Shown here piece by piece: positions 25,481 through 33,886 of a stretch of 64,000 bases of DNA. Within the stretch, counting starts at the first letter, position 1. Each line of letters opens with the position of its first letter. The DNA is from Flavobacterium azooxidireducens (GTDB lineage: Bacteria; Bacteroidota; Bacteroidia; Flavobacteriales; Flavobacteriaceae): contig NZ_CP096205.1 in the NCBI RefSeq assembly GCF_023195775.1, positions 2,854,001 through 2,918,000 of the forward strand, written 5' to 3'. Under the pieces are notes generated by a model that was not told the origin of the DNA, did no database searches, and saw nothing but the letters and a program-made list of their open reading frames with translations. The position numbers and the translations under genes are program-made.

Positions 25481-26437
25481 ATGAAAAAATTAATTCCATC
25501 ATACGTCAGAGTTCCATTGATTTTTGCCCTTGTAATGGGTGCTATGGAATATTTTATAGACTCAGGAGACAAACCGGCTTTTATCGAATACCCAATGGTT
25601 GCCTTATTTTTAGGAGTTTTCCTTTTCTTATTGGTCGCCATCGAAATTGTAGTAAGTGCCGTAGATAAAGTAACCTACCACATGCTCTCTGAAGAACAGA
25701 AAAAACAATTGGAGGAAGCACAATCATTACCTTTCACGGAAAGTGCTTTTTATCAAAGTTTGTCAAAAAAATTAACTCGTTCTAAAGAAATCGAAGAAGA
25801 GCACGATATTTTGCTGGACCACGATTATGACGGCATCAAAGAATTAGACAATGTATTGCCTCCTTGGTGGGTGAATTTGTTCTATTTAACTATCATTTTT
25901 GCCATTATTTATTTGGTGAGATTCCACATATACAATGATTATGACCAAGCTACGGAATTTGAAACCGAAATGGCTATCGCAAAAGCAGAGGTTGAAAAGT
26001 ATAAATTAACTGCTCCTGATTTAATGGATAAGGATAAAGTTACTTTATTAACAGATGCAACTGCATTAGCAGAAGGTAAAAAATTATATGAAACAAATTG
26101 TGTTGCATGTCACAAACCAGATGGAGGAGGTTCTATCGGACCAAATCTTACAGATGAACACTGGATTTTAGGCGGAGGTATTAAAAACGTCTTCAATACA
26201 TTAATGGAAGGTGGTCGCGAAGGTAAAGGTATGGTGTCGTGGAAAGCAACCATAAAACCGTCTGATTTGCAAAAAGTAGCCAGTTATGTTTTATCACTTC
26301 AAGGAACAAATCCACCGGATGCAAAACCTGCCGAAGGAGATATTTGGGTCGATGAAAATGCACCAAAAGCCGAAACAATTAAAGATTCTACTGTTACAGA
26401 TTCTACCAAAACAGTGGCAGAAGTTGCCATAAAATAA
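25481..26437 (+). CDS. ccoP: cbb3 oxidase subunit III (CcoP), one heme-binding site
   Basis: 318 residues. Two N-terminal membrane segments (about 8-28, 38-62), a charged stretch, then LPPWWVNLFYLTIIFAIIYL (about 126-148), the CcoP N-terminal domain hallmark. One cytochrome c domain follows with CVACH (Cys207-His211) and SIGPNLTDEHWILGGG. Proteobacterial CcoP has two CXXCH motifs; only one is present here. C-terminal 35 residues are low-complexity. It passes electrons to CcoO. Confidence 0.93.
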   Translation: MKKLIPSYVRVPLIFALVMGAMEYFIDSGDKPAFIEYPMVALFLGVFLFLLVAIEIVVSAVDKVTYHMLSEEQKKQLEEAQSLPFTESAFYQSLSKKLTRSKEIEEEHDILLDHDYDGIKELDNVLPPWWVNLFYLTIIFAIIYLVRFHIYNDYDQATEFETEMAIAKAEVEKYKLTAPDLMDKDKVTLLTDATALAEGKKLYETNCVACHKPDGGGSIGPNLTDEHWILGGGIKNVFNTLMEGGREGKGMVSWKATIKPSDLQKVASYVLSLQGTNPPDAKPAEGDIWVDENAPKAETIKDSTVTDSTKTVAEVAIK

Positions 26438-26442
26438 AAAAT

Positions 26443-26470
26443 ACAAATCCCGTATCAAAGCGGGATTTGT
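26443..26470 (+). terminator. Hairpin between ccoP and ccoG
   Basis: ACAAATCCCG, 8-base loop, CGGGATTTGT. The stem is perfect, but the following T run is weak (TAAATTT), so partial termination or mRNA end protection is possible. Confidence 0.6.
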
Positions 26471-26488
26471 AAATTTAAAAACAAAAGC

Positions 26489-27907
26489 ATGAACAAGTTA
26501 CCCGAAGAAAGCTTTAGAGATACGATCGGAACCATCAATAAAGAAGGTAAAAGAGCTTTTATTCTTCCCAAGAAGCCAAAAGGACCTTTTTACGACAAAA
26601 GAAAACTCTTAAGCTATTTTTTATTAATATTCTTAGTATCCGCACCTTTTATTAAAATTAACGGACATCAGTTCTTGATGTTCAATGTATTAGAAAGAAG
26701 GTTTAATATTTTTAGTTTTCCGTTTTGGCCTCAGGATTTTCACCTTTTTGTAGTTTCCATGATCATTGGGGTAGTAGGATTAGCTCTGTTTACAGTTGCG
26801 TTTGGAAGAATTTTTTGCGGATGGTTTTGCCCACAAACTATTTTTATGGAAATGGTTTTTCGCCGAATCGAATACTGGATTGATGGTGATAGAGGAGCAC
26901 AAATTCGTTTACAAAAACAAGAATGGAACGCCGAAAAAATTAGAAAGAGAGTTACAAAATGGATTATCTTTTTTATATTTTCCTTCCTCATCGCCAATGT
27001 ATTTTTAGCTTATTTGGTGAGTAGTGATCGACTGCTATTAATGATAAAAGAAGGCCCGGCTTTACACACCAGTACACTTATTGCCTTATTGATTTTTACG
27101 GCTGTATTTTATTTCATTTTTGCATGGTTTAGAGAACAAGTCTGCATTATTGCTTGTCCCTACGGAAGAATGCAAGGGGTTTTATTAGACAATAAATCAA
27201 TCAATGTTGCTTACGATTATGTACGTGGTGAAAAAGAATTAGGAAGAGCCAAATTCAATAAACAAGAAGACAGAGCGTCAACCGGAAAAGGAGATTGTAT
27301 CGATTGTAAATTATGCGTTCATGTCTGCCCAACCGGAATAGACATTCGTAACGGAACACAATTAGAATGCATCAATTGCACAGCGTGTATCGACGAATGC
27401 GACACCATCATGGAAAGCGTTGGTTTACCAAAAGGCTTAATTCGATACGCCAGTGAAAACGAAATTGTAAAAAAAGAAAAATTCGTTTTTACCACAAGAA
27501 TGAAAGGCTATGCCGCAGTTTTAGTAATTTTAATTGGTGTTTTAATCGGAATGCTATTTTTGAGAAATGATGTGGAAGCCACTGTTTTGAGACTTCCAGG
27601 ACAACTTTTTCAACATAAAGGGGAAAATATTAGCAACGTTTATACCTATAAAATCGTCAATAAAACAACCAAACAATTTGATGAAGTTACGTTTAAACTA
27701 ATAGAACCAAAAGGTAAAATTATTTTGGTAGGAAAACCAAAAGTAAAAGTAAAACCAGACGGAATTGCCAAAGGAACATTGTTCATAGAAATCAATCCCG
27801 CCTATTTGGAAGGTGACAAAATAAAAATAAAAATTGAAGTCTACGATGGTGAAAATTTAATTGAAACCACCACAACAAACTTCATGGGACCAAGAAGCTT
27901 CAATTAA
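26489..27907 (+). CDS. ccoG: cbb3 oxidase accessory protein CcoG (FixG/RdxA)
   Basis: 472 residues with five membrane segments and a polyferredoxin-like part: CGWFCPQT near residue 110, and two 4Fe-4S motifs DCIDCKLCVHVCPTG and ECINCTACIDECD near 269-310. C-terminal Ig-like domain after about 365. CcoG is known to reduce copper for the oxidase assembly in proteobacteria. It lies in the usual order between ccoP and ccoH. Confidence 0.95.
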   Translation: MNKLPEESFRDTIGTINKEGKRAFILPKKPKGPFYDKRKLLSYFLLIFLVSAPFIKINGHQFLMFNVLERRFNIFSFPFWPQDFHLFVVSMIIGVVGLALFTVAFGRIFCGWFCPQTIFMEMVFRRIEYWIDGDRGAQIRLQKQEWNAEKIRKRVTKWIIFFIFSFLIANVFLAYLVSSDRLLLMIKEGPALHTSTLIALLIFTAVFYFIFAWFREQVCIIACPYGRMQGVLLDNKSINVAYDYVRGEKELGRAKFNKQEDRASTGKGDCIDCKLCVHVCPTGIDIRNGTQLECINCTACIDECDTIMESVGLPKGLIRYASENEIVKKEKFVFTTRMKGYAAVLVILIGVLIGMLFLRNDVEATVLRLPGQLFQHKGENISNVYTYKIVNKTTKQFDEVTFKLIEPKGKIILVGKPKVKVKPDGIAKGTLFIEINPAYLEGDKIKIKIEVYDGENLIETTTTNFMGPRSFN

Positions 27908-27929
27908 TCTTCTTGCTTTAGCTAACTTT

Positions 27930-27949
27930 CATCGGACTTCAGTCCGATG
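27930..27949. repeat. 20-bp palindrome between ccoG and ccoH
   Basis: CATCGGACT, loop TC, AGTCCGATG: a perfect hairpin 16 bp before the ccoH start. Its sequence is unlike its AT-rich surroundings and looks like a dispersed repeat. Confidence 0.65.
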
Positions 27950-27965
27950 TAAAAAAACAAAAATT

Positions 27966-28412
27966 ATGAAAATAAATTGGGGAACAGGAATCGTAATTGC
28001 ATTTGCATTGTTTATGACATTCATTTTATACTTTGTGTTCAAAGTGCAATCAGACAGTAAATATGACAACGAGTTAGTTGTAGAAGAATATTACAAACAA
28101 GAACTCGTTTTTGAAAAACGAATGGAAAAAGAGCAAAACGACAAAAATTTAGCTCTTCCCGTAGAAGTTATCGCTCAAGAAGACGGCTTAAAAATCGTTT
28201 TCCCAACAGATATAGATGCCACAAAAATCAAAGGAAAAGTGTCCCTTTACAGACCGTCTAACCAGAAACTGGATTTTGAAGTTCCGATTTCACTTTCCGG
28301 TTCACATTTGCTCATACCTAAAAACAATTTGGTGGGCGGTCGCTGGGACATTTCCATTGATTGGACTTACGAAGGAAAAGAAATATTAACAAAGAAAACA
28401 ATTTATTTATAG
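27966..28412 (+). CDS. ccoH: FixH/CcoH family protein
   Basis: 148 residues from MKINWGTGIVIAFALF; an in-frame start 105 bp earlier would read through the palindrome and overlap ccoG, and is rejected. One N-terminal membrane helix (about 8-28), then the FixH domain with YYKQELVFEKRMEKEQN near 45 and GRWDISIDWTYEGKE near 124. CcoH is required for cbb3 oxidase stability and maturation. Last of the ccoGH pair before a repeat region. Confidence 0.92.
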   Translation: MKINWGTGIVIAFALFMTFILYFVFKVQSDSKYDNELVVEEYYKQELVFEKRMEKEQNDKNLALPVEVIAQEDGLKIVFPTDIDATKIKGKVSLYRPSNQKLDFEVPISLSGSHLLIPKNNLVGGRWDISIDWTYEGKEILTKKTIYL

Positions 28413-28423
28413 ACAGTTGTCAG

Positions 28424-28490
28424 TTATCCGTTGTCCGTTATCAGACAACCGAGAACCGATAACCGACAACAGACAACCGACAACGGATAA
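28424..28490. repeat. Inverted repeat of GACAAC-type units
   Basis: 28424-28439 (TTATCCGTTGTCCGTT) is complementary to 28475-28490 at 15 of 16 positions; between them lie further copies of GATAACC and GACAACC units. Confidence 0.65.
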
Positions 28491-28600
28491 GAAGCGAATG
28501 GCTCGGGCATTTCCAGCCAACCCTATTCCCGCTTTCCGTTCCAATTTTTTGTTCACGAGCAAAGCTCGCCAACAAAAAGATTTCCACTGCAATCGGGGCT
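28491..28600. repeat. Flavobacterium-type dispersed repeat with hairpin
   Basis: A 110-bp segment with higher G+C than its neighbours. A hairpin pairs TTGTTCACGAGC with GCTCGCCAACAA (28545-28580). On the minus strand it begins AGCCCCGATTGCAGTGG and contains GGAACGGAAAGCGGGAATAG, which I recall as a common intergenic element in Flavobacterium genomes. Open frames crossing it are not credible genes. Confidence 0.55.
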
Positions 28601-28648
28601 AAAAAGGAAACAAATCGCCTACTTGGAAACAAAACCGTAAAACAGAAA

Positions 28649-28703
28649 ACAGACAACCAACAACAGACAACCAACAACAGACAACCGACAACCAACAACA
28701 GAC
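28649..28703. repeat. Tandem 14-bp repeat abutting a start codon
   Basis: Units of ACAGACAACCAACA, two exact and further imperfect, running up to the ATG at 28704. The translation start region of the TauE/SafE-like gene therefore consists of repeat. Confidence 0.7.
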
Positions 28704-29405
28704 ATGCTCTACACCGCCCTCATATTTGGTTTACTCTCCAGCTTCCATTGCATCGGCATGTGCGGCCCAATAGCCATGATGATTCCGGTAGATCGAAACA
28801 ATGCAGCTAAACGAGTTTTTCAACTTTTTCTATATCATTTAGGTAGATTAACTGCGTACGGAATGCTAGGCTTGTTTTTTGGAATTTTAGGAAAAGGACT
28901 TTTTCTTGCCGGTTTTCAACAACAATTATCCATTTTAGTCGGTGTTTTAATGATTCTTTTTGTCATTATTCCCGAAAAAAAAATGGCTCAATACAACTTT
29001 TCTAAACCAATTTATAAGTTGATTTCTAAAGTAAAAAGTCATCTGGGAGCTCAATTCAAAAAGAAAACATTTGATGCCTTATTTACCATCGGTTTATTAA
29101 ACGGATTTTTACCATGCGGAATGGTGTATGCCGCACTTTTTGGTGCAATCGCTATGCAAAACGAATGGCTCGGAGCATCCTACATGATTTTATTCGGAAT
29201 AGGAACAATTCCAATGATGAGTGCCGTGGTGCTGATTTCAAATTTTATAACAGTACCGGTTCGAAACAAAATTCAAAAATTCATTCCCATCATGGTAATC
29301 ATCATTGGAGGATTATTCATCATCCGTGGAATGGGATTAGACATACCCTATATTTCTCCAAAAACAACAAATTTAATCGTTCAGGCAAATCCGGATTGCC
29401 ATTAA
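28704..29405 (+). CDS. Sulfite exporter TauE/SafE family protein of the cbb3 cluster
   Basis: 233 residues, six to seven membrane segments. The N-terminal SSFHCIGMCGPIA motif (about 12-24) and a second NGFLPCGMVYAAL near residue 133 mark the COG2836-type branch, often found at the end of cbb3 clusters in Bacteroidota and related to DsbD-like membrane domains with paired cysteines. A role in copper or redox supply to oxidase assembly is inferred from the position. A strong terminator follows, closing the cluster. Confidence 0.85.
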   Translation: MLYTALIFGLLSSFHCIGMCGPIAMMIPVDRNNAAKRVFQLFLYHLGRLTAYGMLGLFFGILGKGLFLAGFQQQLSILVGVLMILFVIIPEKKMAQYNFSKPIYKLISKVKSHLGAQFKKKTFDALFTIGLLNGFLPCGMVYAALFGAIAMQNEWLGASYMILFGIGTIPMMSAVVLISNFITVPVRNKIQKFIPIMVIIIGGLFIIRGMGLDIPYISPKTTNLIVQANPDCH

Positions 29406-29435
29406 TAAATTTTTTAGTTTTCCAATTTTTTTTTT

Positions 29436-29472
29436 AGCGGACAGAAACTCAAAATGTTGTCCGCTTTTTTTA
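29436..29472 (+). terminator. Terminator of the cbb3 cluster
   Basis: AGCGGACA pairs with TGTCCGCT over a 14-base loop, followed by seven T. Confidence 0.85.
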
Positions 29473-29553
29473 TGCTTGTACCTGATTTTAATCATGTTTT
29501 TTATCCCTAATAAATCCGAAATTTATAGTATTAATTATAAAAAAAGTTAGGAT

Positions 29554-31683
29554 ATGTTACAGTTTGACAGCAAGCACGTAAAAAATGTGGTTTTACTCGG
29601 GCATACCGGAAGCGGTAAGACCACCTTGGCAGAAACCATGTTGTTTGAATCAGGTATAATTCATCGCCGTGGTACCGTGGAAGATCAAAATACCATTGCC
29701 GATTATACAGATATTGAACATGAAAAAGGAAAAACACTTTTTTCAAAATTACTTAATTCTAAATGGAAAGGCTACAAAATCAATATTCTAGACACACCCG
29801 GTTATGATGATTTATCAGGCGATATTATTGCTTCAATGCGGGTTTCAGAATGCGGATTAATGCTTCTTAATGCTCGAATGGGTGTAGAAGTTGGGACCGA
29901 TATTATTTGGCAATATACCAATGAATTCAAGTTGCCAACCATTTTTGCCGTAAACCAGTTGGATCATGAGAAAGCCGATTTCGATAAAACAGTAGCCGAA
30001 GCTAAAGCTCATTTTGGCAATCAAGTTGTCATTGTTCAATATCCGGTAAATCAAGGGCCAAATTTTAATGCTGTGATCGATGTGCTCAACATGGTCATGT
30101 ATCAATATCCTCCCGAAGGCGGAAAACCGGAAAAATTACCAATTCCAAATTCCGAAAAAGAAAAAGCCATTCAGTTACACAAAGAATTAATTGAAACCAT
30201 TGCCGCCAATGACGAACAATTGATGGAAAACTATTTTGAAAAAGGAGAATTAAATGAAGACGAAATGAAATTAGGTTTACATCATTCCTTGATTAAACAC
30301 GAAATTTTTCCTGTTTTTTGTATTTCAGCCAAGCAAAATATGGGCGGTGGTCGATTAATGGGTTTTATTGATAACGTTTGTCCGTCAGCTTACGAAATGC
30401 CACCTCGATTAACCATTGATAACCGTGAAATAGAATGTTCCGATAAAGGTAAAACAGCCATTTTTATTTATAAAACAATTGCAGAACCAAATGTTGGCGA
30501 ATTAAGTTTCTTTAAAGTTCTTTCCGGAACTGTAAAAGTTGGCGACGAATTGACTAATGAAGAAACCGGTCAAGTAGAAAAAATCATGCAGTTGTTTGAA
30601 ATGGAAGGAAACAAAAGAATTGCTGTAGACGAATTAACTGCCGGTGATATTGGTGCGACTTTAAAATTAAAAAACACACATACTAATAACACACTTCACG
30701 AAAAAGGATTTCCTATTGCAATTAAACCAATCGAATTTCCAACACCAACTTTTACCATCGCTGTAGAAGGAACTAAAAAAGGAGAAGAAGAAAAATTATC
30801 ATCTGCTTTACACCAATTAGTAGAAGAAGATCCAAGTATACAAGTAGAAGTTTCTGCCGAATTAAAACAAACACTTTTGCACTGTCAGGGAGAACTTCAT
30901 TTGGCCGTTATCAAATGGAAATTGGAAAACACCTATAAATTATCAGTCAATTTTCAAAAACCAAAAGTGGCTTACCGCGAAACTATTCAAACGGAAGCAG
31001 ACACAACCTACCGTCATAAAAAACAATCCGGTGGAGCAGGGCAATTTGGTGAAATTTCGATGAAGATTTATCCTTTTTCAAAAGATACGCCCGATCCAAA
31101 AGGCTATTCCATCCGTGGAAAAGAAGAAATCGAGTTGCCTTGGGGCGGAAAATTAGTTTATTATAATTGTATTGTTGGCGGTGCGATCGATACGCGTTTT
31201 CATCCTTCCATCCTTAAAGGAATTATGGAAAAAATGCAGGAAGGACCACTCACAGGTTCACACGTGCAAGATGTTTGTGTTGTTGTTTACGACGGAAAAA
31301 TGCACGCAGTGGATAGTAACGACCTTTCCTTTAAAATTGCCGGAATGATGGCTTTTAAAGAAAATTTTGTGAACGCCAATCCGCAATTGTTAGAACCAAT
31401 TTATACCACAATTATTACAGCTCCGGATGAAATAACCGGTTCTGTGATGAGTTCCATTCAATCGCATCGTTCTCTGGTAGAAGGAATGGATGCAGAAGGA
31501 CATTTTACCAAAATTAAAGCGTTAATTCCAATTGCAGAAATGCATGAATTTTCGGCCGCTGTTCGTTCGATATCACAAGGAAGAGCTAAGATAGCCATGG
31601 AGTTTTCGCATTATGATAAAGTGCCTTATGAAATTCAAAACGAATTGATTAAGTCATTCAAAAAAGAATTACAAGAAGTGTAA
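29554..31683 (+). CDS. Elongation factor G-like GTPase (EF-G2 type)
   Basis: 709 residues with the full EF-G domain order. P-loop GHTGSGKTT near residue 16. Switch II reads DTPGY (80-84) where EF-G has DTPGH, so the catalytic His is Tyr84. The G4 motif is NQLD (134-137) instead of NKxD. Such EF-G-like proteins occur beside canonical fusA in many bacteria and their job is unsettled; T. thermophilus EF-G-2 is a studied relative. A translation-linked role is probable, but it should not be called FusA. Monocistronic, with a terminator after it. Confidence 0.9.
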   Translation: MLQFDSKHVKNVVLLGHTGSGKTTLAETMLFESGIIHRRGTVEDQNTIADYTDIEHEKGKTLFSKLLNSKWKGYKINILDTPGYDDLSGDIIASMRVSECGLMLLNARMGVEVGTDIIWQYTNEFKLPTIFAVNQLDHEKADFDKTVAEAKAHFGNQVVIVQYPVNQGPNFNAVIDVLNMVMYQYPPEGGKPEKLPIPNSEKEKAIQLHKELIETIAANDEQLMENYFEKGELNEDEMKLGLHHSLIKHEIFPVFCISAKQNMGGGRLMGFIDNVCPSAYEMPPRLTIDNREIECSDKGKTAIFIYKTIAEPNVGELSFFKVLSGTVKVGDELTNEETGQVEKIMQLFEMEGNKRIAVDELTAGDIGATLKLKNTHTNNTLHEKGFPIAIKPIEFPTPTFTIAVEGTKKGEEEKLSSALHQLVEEDPSIQVEVSAELKQTLLHCQGELHLAVIKWKLENTYKLSVNFQKPKVAYRETIQTEADTTYRHKKQSGGAGQFGEISMKIYPFSKDTPDPKGYSIRGKEEIELPWGGKLVYYNCIVGGAIDTRFHPSILKGIMEKMQEGPLTGSHVQDVCVVVYDGKMHAVDSNDLSFKIAGMMAFKENFVNANPQLLEPIYTTIITAPDEITGSVMSSIQSHRSLVEGMDAEGHFTKIKALIPIAEMHEFSAAVRSISQGRAKIAMEFSHYDKVPYEIQNELIKSFKKELQEV

Positions 31684-31710
31684 ATTCAAAACAAACAAAC
31701 AAACAAACGT

Positions 31711-31737
31711 AAAGCCCGATGAAAGTCGGGCTTTTTA
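31711..31737. terminator. Bidirectional terminator after the EF-G-like gene
   Basis: AAAGCCCGA, 6-base loop, TCGGGCTTT and more T. It overlaps the stop codon of the convergent gene. A (ACAA)n run lies just before it at 31688-31708. Confidence 0.8.
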
Positions 31738-32334
31738 GTAATATTTCTTTAAATCCATTAATTTTTCTTGATTAGGAAAATTGGAAATCGCTTTATCAAG
31801 TTCAATTTTGCCTTGCTCACATTCACTATTTTCATACCTGCATAAATAAGCATAACCTAAACAAATTCGGTATTCAACATCAAATTGATTTGGAATTAAT
31901 TTTGCGGCACTTTTGTATCTAAAAATGGCATTTTCAAAGTTTCCGGTTTCCATCCATTCATCTCCGTCTTTGATTAATAATCGAAAAGCTTTCTTAGTTT
32001 CAGATGGGATGATTTCTGTAACAACAGGCTTGTTCTTTTCATTGTATAAATAAAACTCGTAGGTTAAAAGCACACAAATTAAAATAATAAAAGTGAAAAG
32101 AACTAAATTGATGATGGAGCGTTTTTTCTGTTTAGAAATAAATTTTTTCCGAATAGTTGCTAATTCTTCTGGAGTAGCAGTTTTATGATTAAAATTTTCA
32201 CCGCAAATTTCAGCGTATTTTAGTTTTGTTTTTAAGTAGTCTGTCCGATGTTCAATAAAAGAATGGCGTTTGCGTAACAAAGCTCTGTTATTTTTCATAA
32301 CAGTATTCATAGCTTGTGTTCCAAAACTCCACAT
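31735..32334 (-). CDS. Hypothetical membrane protein with TPR-like C-terminus
   Basis: 199 residues, not recognised. An N-terminal basic, helical part (1-85) precedes one membrane helix (about 90-112, INLVLFTFIILICVLL). The C-terminal part has a tetratricopeptide-like stretch (WMETGNFENAIFRYKSAAKLIPNQ, in short WMETGNFENAIFRYKSAAK) and a second helical repeat ending EQGKIELDKAISNFPNQ. Its predicted topology puts the TPR part outside or in the periplasm. Possible start alternatives at codon 9 or 13. Single gene, convergent with the EF-G-like gene. Confidence 0.65.
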   Translation of the reverse strand: MWSFGTQAMNTVMKNNRALLRKRHSFIEHRTDYLKTKLKYAEICGENFNHKTATPEELATIRKKFISKQKKRSIINLVLFTFIILICVLLTYEFYLYNEKNKPVVTEIIPSETKKAFRLLIKDGDEWMETGNFENAIFRYKSAAKLIPNQFDVEYRICLGYAYLCRYENSECEQGKIELDKAISNFPNQEKLMDLKKYY

Positions 32335-32404
32335 ATCATCTCATTTAATGATTATTTTACGTGAAGATTCAATTTAAAGTTACAAGTTTGAAAAATTATT
32401 TTTT

Positions 32405-33763
32405 CTAAACCGTCATCGAAAACAACTTTGTTTCAGGCTTGTTTCGGTTCATCCGTAAATCAAAAGCCATGCAAATATTTCGAATGTAAGGCTTTCCTTT
32501 TTCGGTTACAGATAATGAATGATTGGTGATGATAATTAATCCATCCTGTTCCATTTCACTCAGACTTTCTAGTACTTGATTGATTTCAGAAAAATAAAAA
32601 CCATATTCATGCCAAGAAGTATGCAATTGACACATAATATTCAAAATGTGTTTGCGAATAATCAAATCTTCATCGGTTAAAAGATGACCTCTAAAAACCG
32701 GCAATTCATTTTTTTCCAAACAGGCATAATATTCTTCTAATGTTTTTACGTTTTGAGCAAAACTGTACCAACTATCGCTGATGGATGAAACGCCTAAACC
32801 AATCATAACTTGTGTTTTAGATGAGGTATAACCCATAAAATTTCGATGCAGTTTTCGTTCTTGAAACGAATGATACAAACTGTCTGTTTCCAATGCAAAA
32901 TGATCCATTCCGATTTCGTGATAACCATTTTCGGAAAGGCGTTTTTTACCTAATTCATACAACTGGCGTTTTTCTTCATCTTTCGGTAGATCTTCATCTT
33001 TAAAACCGCGTTGGCCATTTCCTTTTATCCACGGAACGTGAGCATAACTGTAAAAAGCCAATCGATCGGGTTGTAGTGAATTGGTTTTATCAATCGTATC
33101 AATCACATCTTCAACGGTTTGAAACGGCAACCCAAAAATTAAATCATGACCAACCGAAGTATAACCAATTTCCCTCGCCCAAAAAGTCACTTTGGCCACA
33201 TCATGAAATGTCTGAATACGATGAATCGCTTTTTGCACTTTTTCGGAATAATCTTGAACGCCAAAACTAACTCTGCGAAAGCCCAAATCATATAATTTTT
33301 GAAGATGTGTTCGTGTGGTATTGTTGGGATGACCTTCAAAACTAAATTCGTGATTCGGGTGCTTAATTGCATTTTCAAATAAACCATTAATCAATCGTTC
33401 TAAATTTTCGGGTGAAAAGAAGGTCGGGGTGCCACCACCTAAATGGATTTCTTTGATAATTGGTTTTTTGGGTAATATTTCGCAATACAGTTGCCATTCT
33501 TTTAAAACGGCATCAATATAAGGATGTTCCACATCATGACGTTTAGTAATGCGTTTATTGCACCCACAAAACGTACACAAACTCTCGCAAAAAGGCAAAT
33601 GAATGTATAAACTAATTCCTTCGGAAGTGTTGCTTTGCACAAATGATTGTTGAAGGGTTTCTTTCCAATCGGCTACCGAAAAACCGTCTTCATCCCAATA
33701 AGGAACTGTAGGATAACTGGTGTATCGCGGACCTGGAACATTATATTTTTGAATCAATGACAT
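32405..33763 (-). CDS. hemN: Oxygen-independent coproporphyrinogen III oxidase
   Basis: 452 residues, radical SAM enzyme. Cluster ligands in CESLCTFC (Cys59, Cys63, Cys66); N-terminus KYNVPGPRYTSYPTVPYW is the true HemN signature and separates it from HemW. GGGTPTF near 110 and the HemN C-terminal domain are intact. It decarboxylates coproporphyrinogen III to protoporphyrinogen IX without oxygen, feeding heme to the cbb3 oxidase under low oxygen. A Crp/Fnr-type palindrome lies 124 bp upstream, at the same spacing as in the cco promoters. Confidence 0.96.
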   Translation of the reverse strand: MSLIQKYNVPGPRYTSYPTVPYWDEDGFSVADWKETLQQSFVQSNTSEGISLYIHLPFCESLCTFCGCNKRITKRHDVEHPYIDAVLKEWQLYCEILPKKPIIKEIHLGGGTPTFFSPENLERLINGLFENAIKHPNHEFSFEGHPNNTTRTHLQKLYDLGFRRVSFGVQDYSEKVQKAIHRIQTFHDVAKVTFWAREIGYTSVGHDLIFGLPFQTVEDVIDTIDKTNSLQPDRLAFYSYAHVPWIKGNGQRGFKDEDLPKDEEKRQLYELGKKRLSENGYHEIGMDHFALETDSLYHSFQERKLHRNFMGYTSSKTQVMIGLGVSSISDSWYSFAQNVKTLEEYYACLEKNELPVFRGHLLTDEDLIIRKHILNIMCQLHTSWHEYGFYFSEINQVLESLSEMEQDGLIIITNHSLSVTEKGKPYIRNICMAFDLRMNRNKPETKLFSMTV

Positions 33764-33856
33764 CTTTTTAACGCTTTTTTTAAAACAGTAAAAAGTTAAG
33801 AATAAATGAGAACATTTTCATCCTAACTTCTCACTATCGAAGTAAAAATATAATTC

Positions 33857-33864
33857 AAAGGTAT
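33857..33864 (-). promoter_or_regulatory. -7 promoter element of hemN
   Basis: TACCTTTG on the minus strand, matching TAnnTTTG, with its last base 36.5 nt from the centre of the palindrome at 33887-33900. It implies a leader of about 90 nt. Confidence 0.6.
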
Positions 33865-33886
33865 TGGTGTTGGTTTAAAAAAAAAA

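Noticed and set aside
27861-27965. Upstream extension of ccoH by 35 codons
   Set aside because: It overlaps ccoG and the palindrome; the FixH membrane helix begins right after the later ATG.
28407-28698. Open frames of 60-85 codons on both strands in the repeat region
   Set aside because: They consist of repeat units and a hairpin element; composition and lack of family features argue against coding.
28649-28703. Short regular repeats that could suggest a CRISPR array
   Set aside because: Units are 14 bp with no spacers, and no cas genes are near.
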